This document shows positions 14,501 to 28,100 of a stretch of 64,000 nt of DNA, in pieces. The stretch's first letter is position 1. Each line of letters starts with the position of its first letter. Source of the DNA: Dendrophyllia cribrosa (Eukaryota > Cnidaria > Anthozoa > Scleractinia > Dendrophylliidae); the NCBI GenBank assembly GCA_024195265.1, contig JAJLRJ010000013.1, positions 19,273,931-19,337,930 of the forward strand. The letters are read 5' to 3'. The notes under the pieces were generated by a model. The model worked only from the letters and a program-made list of their open reading frames with translations. It was not told where the DNA came from and searched no databases. A program made the position numbers and the translations under genes.

Positions 14501-17500
14501 AGCTAAATTTAAGGGTGTCTTTAACAGGTTATACTGTTACTATCATGGTAACCTGCTACATCATGATGATCACTATAACTTGTTCAACAATGACTGGGCA
14601 TTTGTTTGATACCATTGTAGCGCCAACTAATAAGGTGTGGAAGTATTGATTGTAAGTACTGGAAATTATTAGAAACTGTTGTCAGCCACCTTAAAGGAAA
14701 TTCAGAATGCTCATAAACAAGAACCAAACAAAAAGAGAAATTTTCCTACACATGTGAATGTACTGACAGTGAAACTGTTTGTGAAACAGTTATTACATGT
14801 AGGTGTGCTGTTTAACCCTTTAAACCCCAATAGTGATCAGCATCAATTTTTTTCTTATTATATCAATTCTTAATCAATCAGAGGTTAGGAGAATTAAGGA
14901 TTTGATCCCCCAGGATGAATTCTCATAAAATTTTAACAAATTATAAGAAATGCACGTGGGCAAGAAAGAAGAAGTTTCAAACTGTTTTGATTTTGGAGAT
15001 TAAAGGGTTAAATACACCTTATTGAAGAAACGTTGACGCATGAAAAGCATAAACCATGAACAATGAGACCGAATGGGATTCTGGGTAGGCAGTAGGCAGC
15101 ATTGGCAAGCTAAGTAATATTCCATTTCTTGATAGTCAAGATGTTTTCTTTGTTTAAGACATTTTAGTGCATTATTTATGCATCCTGTGTTAATTTATGT
15201 GTATTCTGTCACAGATGAAGATTAATTTTTCCAACTTCCCAGTAAACCTTTGGGTCGCATTGTTCATGGTTTATGCTTTTCACCCGATAACGTTTCTTCT
15301 ATTTGGTGTAAATGACTACTGTTTCCAAGACCCAGTCATCCCTGTTAGTCATCTTTTTGTATCGACTTTTCTTTGATAGGAGACCTAGGAGGCACCACTT
15401 ATCCTCCTCCTTTGTGTCCTCAGATCTATGTAGACTGAATGCCTTTTCAGTCACACTCCTGCTAGCATCCCATTTCCTTAAAATGAAGTATGATATTATA
15501 TATTTTTTTTACCATGGACGATGTTTCTTTAAAAAAATACTTGATTTACTGTATATGGTCTCGGGTACTCAAGACAGCCCTCCCCCCCGAGTTACCCTGG
15601 ACGAGCTAACTTTTCACTTATTTCTTTGAAAAATTCAACCAACCGTTTACATGAGAATCGCTAACTCATCTCGGGGGGCGAGACAACTCGGGTGGTCGAG
15701 TTGTCTCGTCTTGGCAGGTAGGGTAACCCTGGCAGGTGGGACAACTTTTTCTCATATAAACACTTTGGCTCGCCTACCCAAGACGAGACAGTTCAAATTG
15801 TTCCAGGAGCCTGTGTGTTTTAGGTCAGCAGAGACCAAACATGCAAAAAGATGGTGTCCCGAGAGAGACTGGTGTGCTAGAGGGGACAGCTGTTACAACT
15901 CACAACTCCATATAAACGTTTCGTAAAGTTACATACATACATACATACATACTTTATTTGATAAGTAGGTTGGATAAAAAGGCAGCCAAAGGGCTGATGT
16001 GGACCTACTATACTAAAAAGTAAGAATTACATTTATAAAAATTACATTTATAAAATTAGAACTAGTAAATATATGTAGACCTACTATATAATAGTTGTCT
16101 CGGGGGGAGGGTTGTCTCTAAATTTCGAGTTCCATTACGTGTACATGTACTTTTACTAGCACTGTTCTGAGTCACACTGGTCTGAGTTCATAACAGTCTC
16201 ATACAGTGTACAGTATATACAGTGTAATCAGCCTCTTAGTTTTGGCTCACTGTGAAATTACAACAAATCTGTTTTAAAACAATGTTCTTTTGGTTAAAAA
16301 TACATTAACCAAAAACTGCAACAAATTGTTGCATGTGAACTAACTGGTAAATAAGGCTAAACTATTCGAAAAAGAAATTATGGCTCCTTTTAAACGGTTT
16401 TAAACGTTTACTGTTTAGCGATAAATCTCTCCAAGCTTTTAAATAGCAATATTGAGTGGGTCATTCTTATGCAACGGTTTAATTTGTAAAATTAATAACA
16501 CGTCTCCAAAAAACAAAAACAAAATACACTGTAAGCTTATATTAACCTGGAAGCTAAGAAGGGTGTTCAAAAGTGGTCAACGTAACATAACCATCGCATA
16601 ACTTTAATACATAGATGTTATCGTGCTTCTTGACTGGTGGCCTGCCAGAATCCCATGGAATGGCACGCAACTTCTAATTTTAGATATTAAACTTTTAAGC
16701 TCTTATGTCTGCCAATAGACAAAACTACATTACGAAAATGAAAATAAACAAGCAAAGAAACCTCATGGCTGTGATAAACCCAACTTCGTACGAGAAACGC
16801 CTACAATTCAAAAGCTCATGATTCGAACCAAACAATCGGTCTTAGCTTCCACATAAATGCTTACCTTTTCCTCATACAACGTCCCTGAACTTGACTGGAA
16901 AAGAACTTCAATCAGATGGGAAAAGGTAGCCACAAGAAAATTCATCTCCTTGCTATAAACATTAAAACAGGCCGGCCGCGTGAAAGTCCAACTGAAATTC
17001 TCACACTTTCCCATTGGCTCAAAAGCCCCACGTGACGTTAGAACTCACTATACGCATGTGCCGAACTCACGGCTTCCCTGGAAACTAGCTTGCTCAACAA
17101 CCAACATGGCGGGCTGTTGAAAAGTATAACGGTCAACTCGAAGAACTTATGGTTGCTTCGGGGAATAAATGCAATGTATTTTGACACTTTTTGGAGCGTT
17201 AGAAGCCAGAAGAAACTTTGCAGTGTTGTTTCATGTAAGGAAAGAAATTAATTTTCAAGAGTTTTAAAGGAAAGCGAAGACCACTACAGCAAACATACAA
17301 ACACGTGTTGTCACTCACAGCAAAAAAAGATTCAATCAAATGTTCATCAACGAATATGGAAAGCTTCCAAACAAAGAAACGTTTTAAAATATCAAAACGG
17401 ATTGCATGTGTAACGGGATGAATCGGATCAAGTGGCACATGATGGGAATCGAAGAGCACGCAAATGAGTTACGTTGTGGACTTGCTAGTTAATTGCTAGC

Positions 17501-20500
17501 GCTGTTGGCCGTCGAAGAATATTTAGCGACAGCTCCCCAGAACAAAACACAGTTCGCCAAAGATAAGTGGTAAGTGGTATTTGCATTATTGGTACAAAAA
17601 GCCTTTATAAACTAAAGTTGTCATGTCACTGGGGAAAAGGCACTGCACTGTCCCCTCGAAACATGTCACTCTTAAACTCGAATTGGGCCATTCCATTGAA
17701 TATCCGCACCCCCCCCCCCCCCTATTGAGGGTTTACCTGACACCCCCCTTCGGATTTTTTTTTTTAGGGGACCCTCTCGGATTTAGGCCATTTCCTCCCC
17801 TCCCCCCGCCCTCGGATAGTCAATAGGGCAATTTAAAAGGGAAATAAACCGACTATTTCAATCATCGGTTTCCCACTCGGCAACCTTGTAAAACAGTAAG
17901 TGAAGTGTATATATATTTTTAATGATATAATTGTCACTTTTTATATACTGAATGATTTTACCATGTTTAAATAAAGTTATATGTATGTATGTATTTCCTT
18001 CCCCCCCCCCCCCCCCCCCCCCCCCAATCGGAGGTATGTCTTGTGCTTCTGCTGTCAAAAGTCAGTGGTTTAGTTTACTAACTATAAAGTAAACTAATAA
18101 GTCAAACGAGACTTTTCCCTCCAGAATTCTCTCTTTTTCCACATACCCCTTCAGATTTCTCTCTTAACATTGTCTATAATGATCCCTACCCCCCTCCAGA
18201 TTTTCTGAATATTTTCGAGACACCCCCCCCCCCCCCCCCCCCCCCCCCTCGCATTTCCTAAGCCCTCAATAGGGGGAGTGCGGATATTAAATGGAATGGC
18301 CCATTGTTATTTTAAGAACCAAATTGTTAAAACAAATCGACAGGTAAGAACTTAAAATTAAAACAACAAAAGAGTTCTTACCTGTCGATTTGTTTTTACA
18401 ATTAACAATTCAAGTTTAAGAGTGTGTAGTTCACAGTGTAGCTAAAAAAAGAAAAACAAAGGACCATGGTTGAACGAGCCTCGTTAAAGAAAACTTACAT
18501 TCTTATTGATCAGTAAACTACGGGCAAAAACCAATATTTTATGCTAAGAAAAAGCATATTGTCTAAATCAAACAAAGAAGTTAATGAGAACAAGCATACT
18601 GTACTGACCTAATTGAAAGTAATTTTGATGATACACTGAAATTGAAACGGTCCTCCAGTTGCTTTAGAAACAAACAAAGATGCTATCCAAAGCAGAGCTT
18701 TCTTATTATTTTCAAAACCAAAACTTGTAACCCAACACCTTTCTTGTATCAAAGAAAATTCACCACCTGATGAGTGAATTCCATGTTCAATTTCAAGCAA
18801 AAAATCGATATCGCCGAATCACAAAGCGATGAGGGTGATATCTGTAATATAGCTTTTCAGGCCCGAAAAGAAATCAACGAGCAGCGACAAATGAAGTTGG
18901 TTTCCTTTCTCCTCCCATGTAAGATAAGAGTGACAGATGTCTATTGCCAACTGCTCAGAGATTTTTATCTAAATGTTCTGTATCAATAAAATCAATGACA
19001 ATAGCTTCTTTTATTTACCCTTATGAACCTACAAAATAGTAATTATCTAAGATTCTAAGATATATGATATGTTTTACCACTGATTAAAGAAGCACACAAG
19101 GGCTATTAGACCTGTCTTGTTGTCTAAAAGAAGCCAGAATTTACTTGCACTTGGACTTGCAAGTGAATTTTCATGCGTGTTGTGGCTGTGAACTTAATTG
19201 AGTTAAGTTGTTTATGATGTTATTGTTTTGCAGATTTTTGGCTCTATTCTGGAACACAGCCAAAGTTCTTTTTGAATGTTTGCGGATTTAGCTACACCTG
19301 TACCCCCACAAATGCACATTGTAAAGGTGAGCACCATTTAGAAATTAAACAAAATCACTACATTTGTGTATGTTGACCTACATGTACATTGTACATGTAC
19401 AGTGTAGGTGGGATAAGCTTGTTAAATAGAGAGTTTCTTTAAAAGGCAGTTGAACTAGGGAATTCTTGAAATACATGTACAATAATATTAATTTTATTGA
19501 TTAATAAGTGTTAAATTTGAGTAATTTTAAGGTCAATACATTACCATATCTGATTTTCAGGAAATGGAATCACTTACTAGCAGAACTACAAATGAGGTCA
19601 TCCATTTTAACAGTATGTTGATCATGCCCAAAGAAGGATGATCAGTGGCATCTCCTTGTGACCATCAGAAGAAAAACACAATACAAAGAAAACATCCAGA
19701 AGCAAGCTAGATCTTCCTATTAGTTTTGTTTGTTTAAGTGATGGAGGCAACAAAAATTCTGAATCCCTTTCAGAATTAATTTGAAGCCTGAATTTTGTCA
19801 GGTTGTTTTTTCAACTGCTTAAGTTGATAGCAAATTGAGAGGATCACAAATTTCACTCATGTTTTTGTTCAGAAAAATCCCAAATTTCATGTTGAAAAAT
19901 ATTGAAACCAAATGGTAACTGTATCATGTGAAAGTACTGTACTGTTGTACATACTATGTAGGATTTCGTCCACAGACTCAAAAGTTAGGACTGCACTACA
20001 TGTCTCCATAATTGACTCTGGGAGTGAAAGGGTAAAGGGATGAGGAGGTCAGAAATTCTGATTCTTTTGTTCAGTTACATGTAAGTGACACGGGAATTAG
20101 AAATTCTGAATCATTTTAGAATTAGATGTGAATAGCCAGTTTTGTTCAGTTCATTGACAGGGCATCAGAATTTCTGAAACCTTTATAATTAGAATTGTCC
20201 AGTAACAAGTGGTATAGCGGAGTAAGAAAAAGAATGATTGTGGAACTCTATTGATGACATTACAGTCATGGGATCAGAAATTGTGAAAACCTGTCAAGCT
20301 GGATGTTAAATAATAATCTTTTTTCCTCGGATAAGTGACGGGGGTCTCCGAAATTCGGAAAACCTCTTTAGTTGTATGTTAATAATCATTTTTCTTCGTG
20401 TAAGTGATGGGGGTGGTGTTTGGTTAATTGACAGGGGGGGGGGGGGGGGGGGGGTCAGAATTTCTGAATTTTTAAGAAATAGATGTATATAGCTGTTTTT

Positions 20501-23500
20501 GTTCGGTTAACTGACGGGGGGATCAGAATTTCTGAATTTTTAAGAATTATATGTATATAGCTGTTTTTGTTCGGTTAACTGACGGGGGGATCAGAATTTC
20601 TGAATTTTCAAGAATTAGATATATACAGCTGTTTTTGTTCGGTTAACTGACGGGGGGATCAGAATTTCTGAATTTTTAAGAATTAGATATATATAGCTGT
20701 TTTTGTTCGGTTAACTGACGGGGGGATCAGAATTTCTGAATTTTTAAGAATTAGATATATACAGCTGTTTTTGTTCGGTTAACTGACGGGGGGATCAGAA
20801 TTTCTGAATTTTTAAGAATTAGATATATATAGCTGTTTTTGTTCGGTTAACTGACGGGGGGATCAGAATTTCTGAATTTTTAAGAATTAGATGTATATAG
20901 CTGTTTTAGTTCGGTTAATTTACGGGGGGATCAGAATTTCTGAATCCTTTTAGAATAAGATGTATATAGCTGTTTTTGTTCCGTTAATTGACGGGGGGAT
21001 CAGAATTTCTGAATCCTTTTAGAATAAGTTGTATATACATGTAGTTGTTTTTGTTCGGCAATTGACGGAGGGATCAGAATTTCTGAAACCTCTTAGGATT
21101 CGGGGGAGATCAGAAATTCTGAACAGGTTTTAAATTTAGTTCATGAAAATCGTAAATTCGCTCGAAAGAATTTTGTGCTTCCTTGCAAACAGAGAAAACT
21201 CCCCTATCAGTTTTTGTATGATTTTACGATTTAGAGCAAACATTAAAAATTATCCAACTAAAAAAGTGGTGAAATGGCTTTTCCGAAAAAACTTCACATT
21301 TTAATTTTGGCCAATTTTCCACTAATTTCCGAAGAGGTTGTAGAAACTACCATGTGCAAAAGACATTTTCCGAGGTAGGTTGATAATTTATCCGTAAAAA
21401 TAAGTCATTTTTGTAGTGTACCTTAGTATTTACTCAGAATTTGTCTAAATCGTAATGCCACATTTTAGTTTGGAACGCGTTAATTACTTGAAAAAAGGGT
21501 GAACAGTCAATCCTTTTTCCACAGACACCTCCGGGGTCCCCCGGTGTCCCTTGGTGTCCCCCGGGGTACAACGACATCCGCATAGCATGAATACCTCTAT
21601 ATTGCGAATAGTTTAGTTCCTCCAATGGAGAACAAAGTTCACACAAAATCACCTCCATTTTGCTCTAACAGACAGTAAATGTAGCACCAGAAGAGATCAA
21701 AATTCTTCACATACTTCTTAAAAATCTATGCTTCCAGTTACTGACACCTCCACACTATATATGGACGGTTATTTTTCTTCGGAGAGTCCAAAATTCATTT
21801 AACCTCTACTTTCATTACACGAAGAACTCCAGAATTCCTCATAAGCTCTTTTTGCACATAACGAACTGAGCTAATTGTTCTAGGATGCTAGGATATTCGG
21901 CTTCTACTTGATCCTAGCGCTTGGATCATCCTCCTTCCATGTAAAGAGGCCTTAAATGCATACTTCCTCTTTTCTAGGAATCCGACAACAGTACAGCGTT
22001 CCATCTGGCATGCGCACAAGGTTCGCTGGAGATTGTTCAGTTACTCGCTGGAACGGATCACGAAGTGTGCAAAGCAGAAATTCTGGATGACCAGGGAATG
22101 GTCCCACTGCACAGGGCAGCACTTAACAATCATGTGATGGTTGTCAGCTACTTATTGGATCAGGTAAACGTATATTTTGACCTGATTGGTCCACTCACTC
22201 CCAAGACCGACCACAATTAACCTTGGGCTTTTGTCACTGAAACTGAGCTAAACTGTAGTATTTAATTAGTGGACGTTAAAAATATAACTACCTTATACAG
22301 CATAATCTGAAGATTACTAAGAAAAGAAAGATTTAAGATTTAAGGTCTGTCTCCTTTTAGGGAGCCCCGGTGGATCCCAGAGACCTTCAAAGCCGCACCC
22401 CCCTGTTCTTAGCAGCGTCAGTGGATGGAACAGCGACTGTACAGTTGCTTATGGACCGGGGAGCCGACATAACACTCAAAGATGTGGAACTGCGCTCAGC
22501 CCTACATGTAGCCATTGGACATGGGAATTCATCCACCATGGAAGCTCTATTCAAGGTAAAATTTAGTTATCAGTCTTCAACGAAGGCGTTTGTGTGGGAG
22601 GAGTGGGGGTAGGGGGCGGACAAAAAAATGTATTGAAATTTAGTTGTTTAGACGCCATATTAAATTTTCAGAACGGAGAGAGTTGGAACGAGTGAAAGGG
22701 TCATGACTTACTCCCTGGGTAATTTTTTATACTCCCATATAATACTCAGTGATCGTTCAATTCGCTCCCAAAATACGTATGTATTACAACTGCTAGTTAG
22801 CAATAATTGGTTGTAACCCAAGGCAAACATAAACATTACATTGTTTTCTGAATCTTTTAAAATTAGAAAGTATTCAATATAATAGATTTAATGACAATAG
22901 GAAGGAACCAATTGCCATCAATGTTTCTCTTTTGGTTCCCCTTAGTGATAAAAATAAACTAATAAGCTTCCCCAACAAACGAGACTTTATTACATTCAAG
23001 ATATGTTTTTCCACTTTTCCTGGAAGCCGACCCCCAGTTATGGTTGCTGAGTCCCAGTGTACTGACTTTTAGATAACGCTACTTGTAGTTTGTAATAGAC
23101 AAAGCAAATGTTAACTAAAACGCTTTATAACCTTCCTTCCCTCTTATTAGCCCTTGGACGTACACGCAAACTTACACCCCCACCATGGTACGGGGGGTAT
23201 TGCAACCCCTCTCTTGGGTTGTTGCGGTGTTACAATATTTCGGAAATATTTTAGCACCAATAAATAGCCTGTGCTGTGTTGTACAAGATAATGTAAATAT
23301 TATCGGTTATGGCGCTGCTGGTGGTCCGTGACGCCATCCAAAATGCCTGCCGAGATGGCCGCCATCTTGGATATTACCAAAACTTCAACATTATCAGAAA
23401 AATGCGGAAATTGCAAATAATTTTTATAGAGTTACAAAATATGATATAATTAAACATTTTACTTCTTTTGGTAGCATTTTATTTATTTTTTCAACGAAAA

Positions 23501-25112
23501 AGGTGAAAAACACGCACTTTTATTAAAAAATGGCTTGACCTCATGCTACTTTTTTTTTTTTTTTTTAAATAACAATGCAAATTTTATTCAGATATACTAA
23601 AATACAGTAAATACAGTGTTTTGATTAGAAGTAGACTTACAGAGACATTTGAATATTTACATAATCATTTGCATAGTTATTTTTAACACAAAGAATTGTT
23701 TACAGTACACACATACTCGCACACGCAAACGCAACTAACATTAAAGAAAAGAAAAGGAAAAAGAAAGGGGGGGGGGGAAGTTTAAATGACTTAAAAAGGG
23801 CATATTTTGACAGATCTTTTATTTTTGCTGAATCTATATTTATTAAAGACAAGAGAGGCGCTGTTTGTTCTCAATGCACAGGGGAATGGAATTAGAAAGT
23901 GCAAAAAGAGAATAATTAGAATTTTTAAAGTCAAGATAAAAAAAGGCTACTAGTTCTGAGCCAATTAAAAGTCTCTCTTCTTTTGTTGTTGTTTCCTATT
24001 CCCCTGACATTGATGGAAGCAATTTTTATATCACACATTCTTTGCGACTCTTAATTATCAGGTCTTGTTCCAAATGCTGATTCCGCAAAATCAAAATATT
24101 GAAAGGTGTTAGTTTAACGCCTTTATAGTAGAAATGATCTATACAAAACATGTTTGGAAATAATCTTGGCGATTTCAATAACAATTTACCTACTCGAATA
24201 AAAATATTAAAAGCTCTGAATAGGATGGTAATGGTATCGGAAGAGCAAATAAATATTTCCCCCCAATAAGACTGAATTAGTAAGCTATACAAACACACAC
24301 AAACAAACAAACACCAAAAGTAATAAAAGTTAAACCTGACTGGGGGCATTGCTTGCTTTGGCGATTGAGAAGCAAATCAAAACAAGCAAAGCACCAGAAG
24401 AGAGATAATCTTTCATAACGGAAGAGCGTTTTTAAAACTTCCGTCCGTCGATCATGTTTCATGTAGGGTAATCAAATTCGTTGCAAAGGGCATGCAGCTA
24501 AATAGTTTTTTTTAAGAGAAAAGGAGGGTGTGTTTTAGTCTGTAAGATGTTTAGAGCTTACATGGTAAATGATTAAAACTTGCAATTCACGGTTCTAAAG
24601 GCTTCCCAACTGGCCAGAGTTTACCTTTAATATACAGTTTATCGGGCTGCGCTTTACTGAAACTTGCAGGACCTCATGCTACTTATGACATCATATCTCG
24701 TTACCATGGAAACCGATTGTCGTCAAACTTTACTAAAATGTGTCTTAAGGATAAACGAACAGCTACTTAAAACGACATGAGCTAAAAATAAATGCTATTG
24801 AAAAAATCGGCGAAAAACCTTTAGCTGGGTGGCATCTACCCCGCCCCCCCCCCCCCCCCCCCCCCCCCACCCCCTTGTACGCCCGAGGGTTAAGATGAAG
24901 TGCACGCATTTTGAACTATGATATGTGGTCTGATGTTAGTCATCCATCTAACTACAAAGTATTGCCTCCAAGTTCTTTAGCCTGAATCTCTTTATTTATT
25001 TTTAGAGCTCTGCGTCAAAGGCGTTAGTGGTTGACAAAGACATGACCGGATACACTCCTGTACATTACGCGGCACGTTCGGGTAACTTGCAGGTATATAA
25101 GGATGGATAGAT

Positions 25113-25154
<42 letters not shown>

Positions 25155-28100
25155 GTAGATAGATAGATAGATAGATGGATAGATAGATAGATAGATAAAC
25201 TGAAATTACAACTAATTACATATATACTGACGCTGCTTTTCAAGGATGCTGTGTATAAAACATATTGAACTTATTCAAAACTGTAGTGACGCAGTTTACG
25301 TTTAAAATCATTTAAAGACGCTGCAGATCGTAAATCAAGGGATAGGCTGTTCCACAACCCAGCTCCACTATAACGTAAACTTTTCTTTAAATAATTGGTA
25401 CAGGGCTGTGGAAGAGCCAATATATTTTTAGTATTCCTTAATCGATAACAAGCGATGCCGTCTGGAGACACAAATCTAGATCTCAGATACTCAGGAGTCA
25501 TCCCATGTATTGTTTTGTACATCATAATAGATATCGACGCTAATATTTGGTGTTTACGTTTACGCCAACCCAGTGCCCGGAACAAATAATCTACATTACA
25601 GTCATAACTAGCGGACATTAAAATACAGTCTGCACGATTTTGGAGTTTCTGCAGCTTTTCAGAAAGACCGATGCCGCAGTTGTCCCAAACAACATTAAAG
25701 TAATCAAAATGTAGTTGACATGACTAAGCTGTTATATACATTATTAATATATTAAAAGGTATAAGATGACGTATTCATTTTAATTGCACCCAAAGCAGAA
25801 GCAATCTTTTTGCAAATACTCTGTGTATGACATTCCCAGTTCATGGTTTGATCAATATGCACTCCAAGAGATCTCGCAGATGATACTTGCATCACTGGAT
25901 GATCATTTATATTGAAAAAAGGCGTTTCAGAAAGCGTTGATAACTTCTGCCTCGACGCAAGGGTCAATACACCCTGTTTAAATCATAGTTAAAACAATCG
26001 CCTATGTGTTTTAAATCTGCCCTAGCAAAGGTTAGGCTGCATACATTCTAGGTTATGAAAAATACAAGCAAGACTACGCCTGATGGCCGTTCTTGTTTAA
26101 AATGGAAACAAACCGAAGCCACTGAGGACGCAACGAATCCTGGAAATGGCCTCTATTGGTGCTATTTGGTTTATGGATTAGATGAATTTAACATTGGACT
26201 GATAACGTCCGACATCATATATGTATCAGGCATCTTTATACATATATATTTCATATCTCAAATTGTTGTTGATGTTGCAGCAGATCGAGCTCCTCATCAA
26301 CAGAAACAAGGCAGCCATTCAAGTGACATCAGATTCACTGGATACACCTCTCCATATCGCTGCTCGGTACGCTCTGCAGACCTATAATTTACGTAATGCA
26401 GACCTACAATTTACTTTGGATATTTCAGCAAACATCTCAAAAGGATATTTAAGGGAGTTGCCTATCTTTGAATTGATTGGGCCTAAACATTTCGATGAGA
26501 TTTAATGTCTAAGATTCCCCATGGTACAGATAGGAATTAATACTCTGTCTTGCCGGAGCAATAAATCAATATAGAATTAAAACTTGGAGTTGAGGGAGAG
26601 GTATGATTAGATAGTTAGATAGAATGTTATAAATCCTCAAATAGGTTATAAAGAATATAAACCGTTGAGGGAAGGGGGGAGCAGGTTTCGGTGTCTGATA
26701 TGTAGGGACTATTGAAGTGCACCTTCTTTTCGTGGGCTTGCATGTATTTGTGCTATATAGAGCTTTATGTGATAGATTTGTCCAATTATCAGTATTGTTC
26801 TTTTTAGGTATGGCTGGCTAGAGATTGCGGGAAGACTTCTCCGCAAAAGGAATGTCCGAATGATAAATTTACAAAACAACCAGGGAAAGACACCTCTCCA
26901 CTATGCCTGTCACGAAGGACATGCGCAAGTCGCCCAGCTTTTGCTGAAGAAAGGGGCCACTATTGAAAGGTAGTATGAAGATAACTTTTTTATTTGAATT
27001 TGATTTCTTAGCAATGCACTCGCTAGTTCACCTATTCATTCACTTACTGACAAACGAACTCTCTCGTTACTGCGACGACCCCGTTAATGCAACCATCCCG
27101 TTACTGTGACCAACGACAACCTTCTGGAGTCCGAAACCGCTCTCATGGCACTCAATTAATAAATCAATAAATCAATTTATCAATCATCAGTTAGTCAAAC
27201 AATCATTTTTTCATCAATTATCTGGTCAAACAATCACTTACTTGTCTTTACAATATTGTTATTAGGGATCACCATGACCGCACTCCACTTCACATAGCTG
27301 CTGTCAACGGCTCAGACAGCTGCGTGGAGTACATACTGCAGGCTCACCCTGATAGCCTGAACGCTCTTGATAAACATCAGGTAAGTAACGTGACTGACTT
27401 CTAACTCCCAGGAGAAGGGATACTCCCCTGTGTAGTTGTGCGCCTCCCCACCACCCATCGCGTTATGTTCTTTTGTCTCTCTTCAAAGGATATATGGATT
27501 TGAGCGCTCTTTTTATCGAAAGTTCAAGTCTCTGATGTGACTTATGATAAAATCTAAGACGTCTTGTCAAGATGGCCGAGCGGTCAAAGGCGCTGTGTTC
27601 AGGTCGCGGTCTACTTTCTTGTAGGCCTGGGTTCTAACTGCCCACTCCTGACATTACTTTTACCATGTATCGTAACTCTGGTAAATTGTTTCTTTTTTCT
27701 AATCTTCAAACGCTTGTGTCAGAATTTTGATCGATTTAAAAATGGTTATATCCAGAAATGCGTTCTTATAAACGGTACACGCACAGCAATCGTTTGCAGA
27801 AATGGACGTAGACTCGAAGAGGAACTATGGATTCTTTATTTGTTAGGATTCATTATTATTGTACTTGTCTTTTCCAACTTGTTTTATATAATGGTCTTAT
27901 AACTAAACCATGTATATTACAGTTCAATTAAATAGTGATATGGTTATGACCAAGATGAGATCCCCTGTTTTCATAATTTGTTCCCTTAAATTTTATTTCT
28001 ATCAACTTGTGCTCAGAACACTGCTTTAAACCTGGCTGCGACCTCTGGACATGCATCTCTGGTATCCTATCTGCTGTCTGTCAAAGAACAAGAAATCCTG

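Noticed and set aside
16808..17459. Two - strand ORFs near a CpG-containing patch
   Set aside because: No conserved motif or joined exon model could be built.
18774..18989. 71-aa ORF in intron 7 with a possible acceptor inside
   Set aside because: No family resemblance, no matching donor and the channel gene is complete without it.
24026..24462. Two - strand ORFs in the intron 9 retroinsertion
   Set aside because: No recognisable reverse transcriptase or other domain; overlapping frames of low-complexity DNA.
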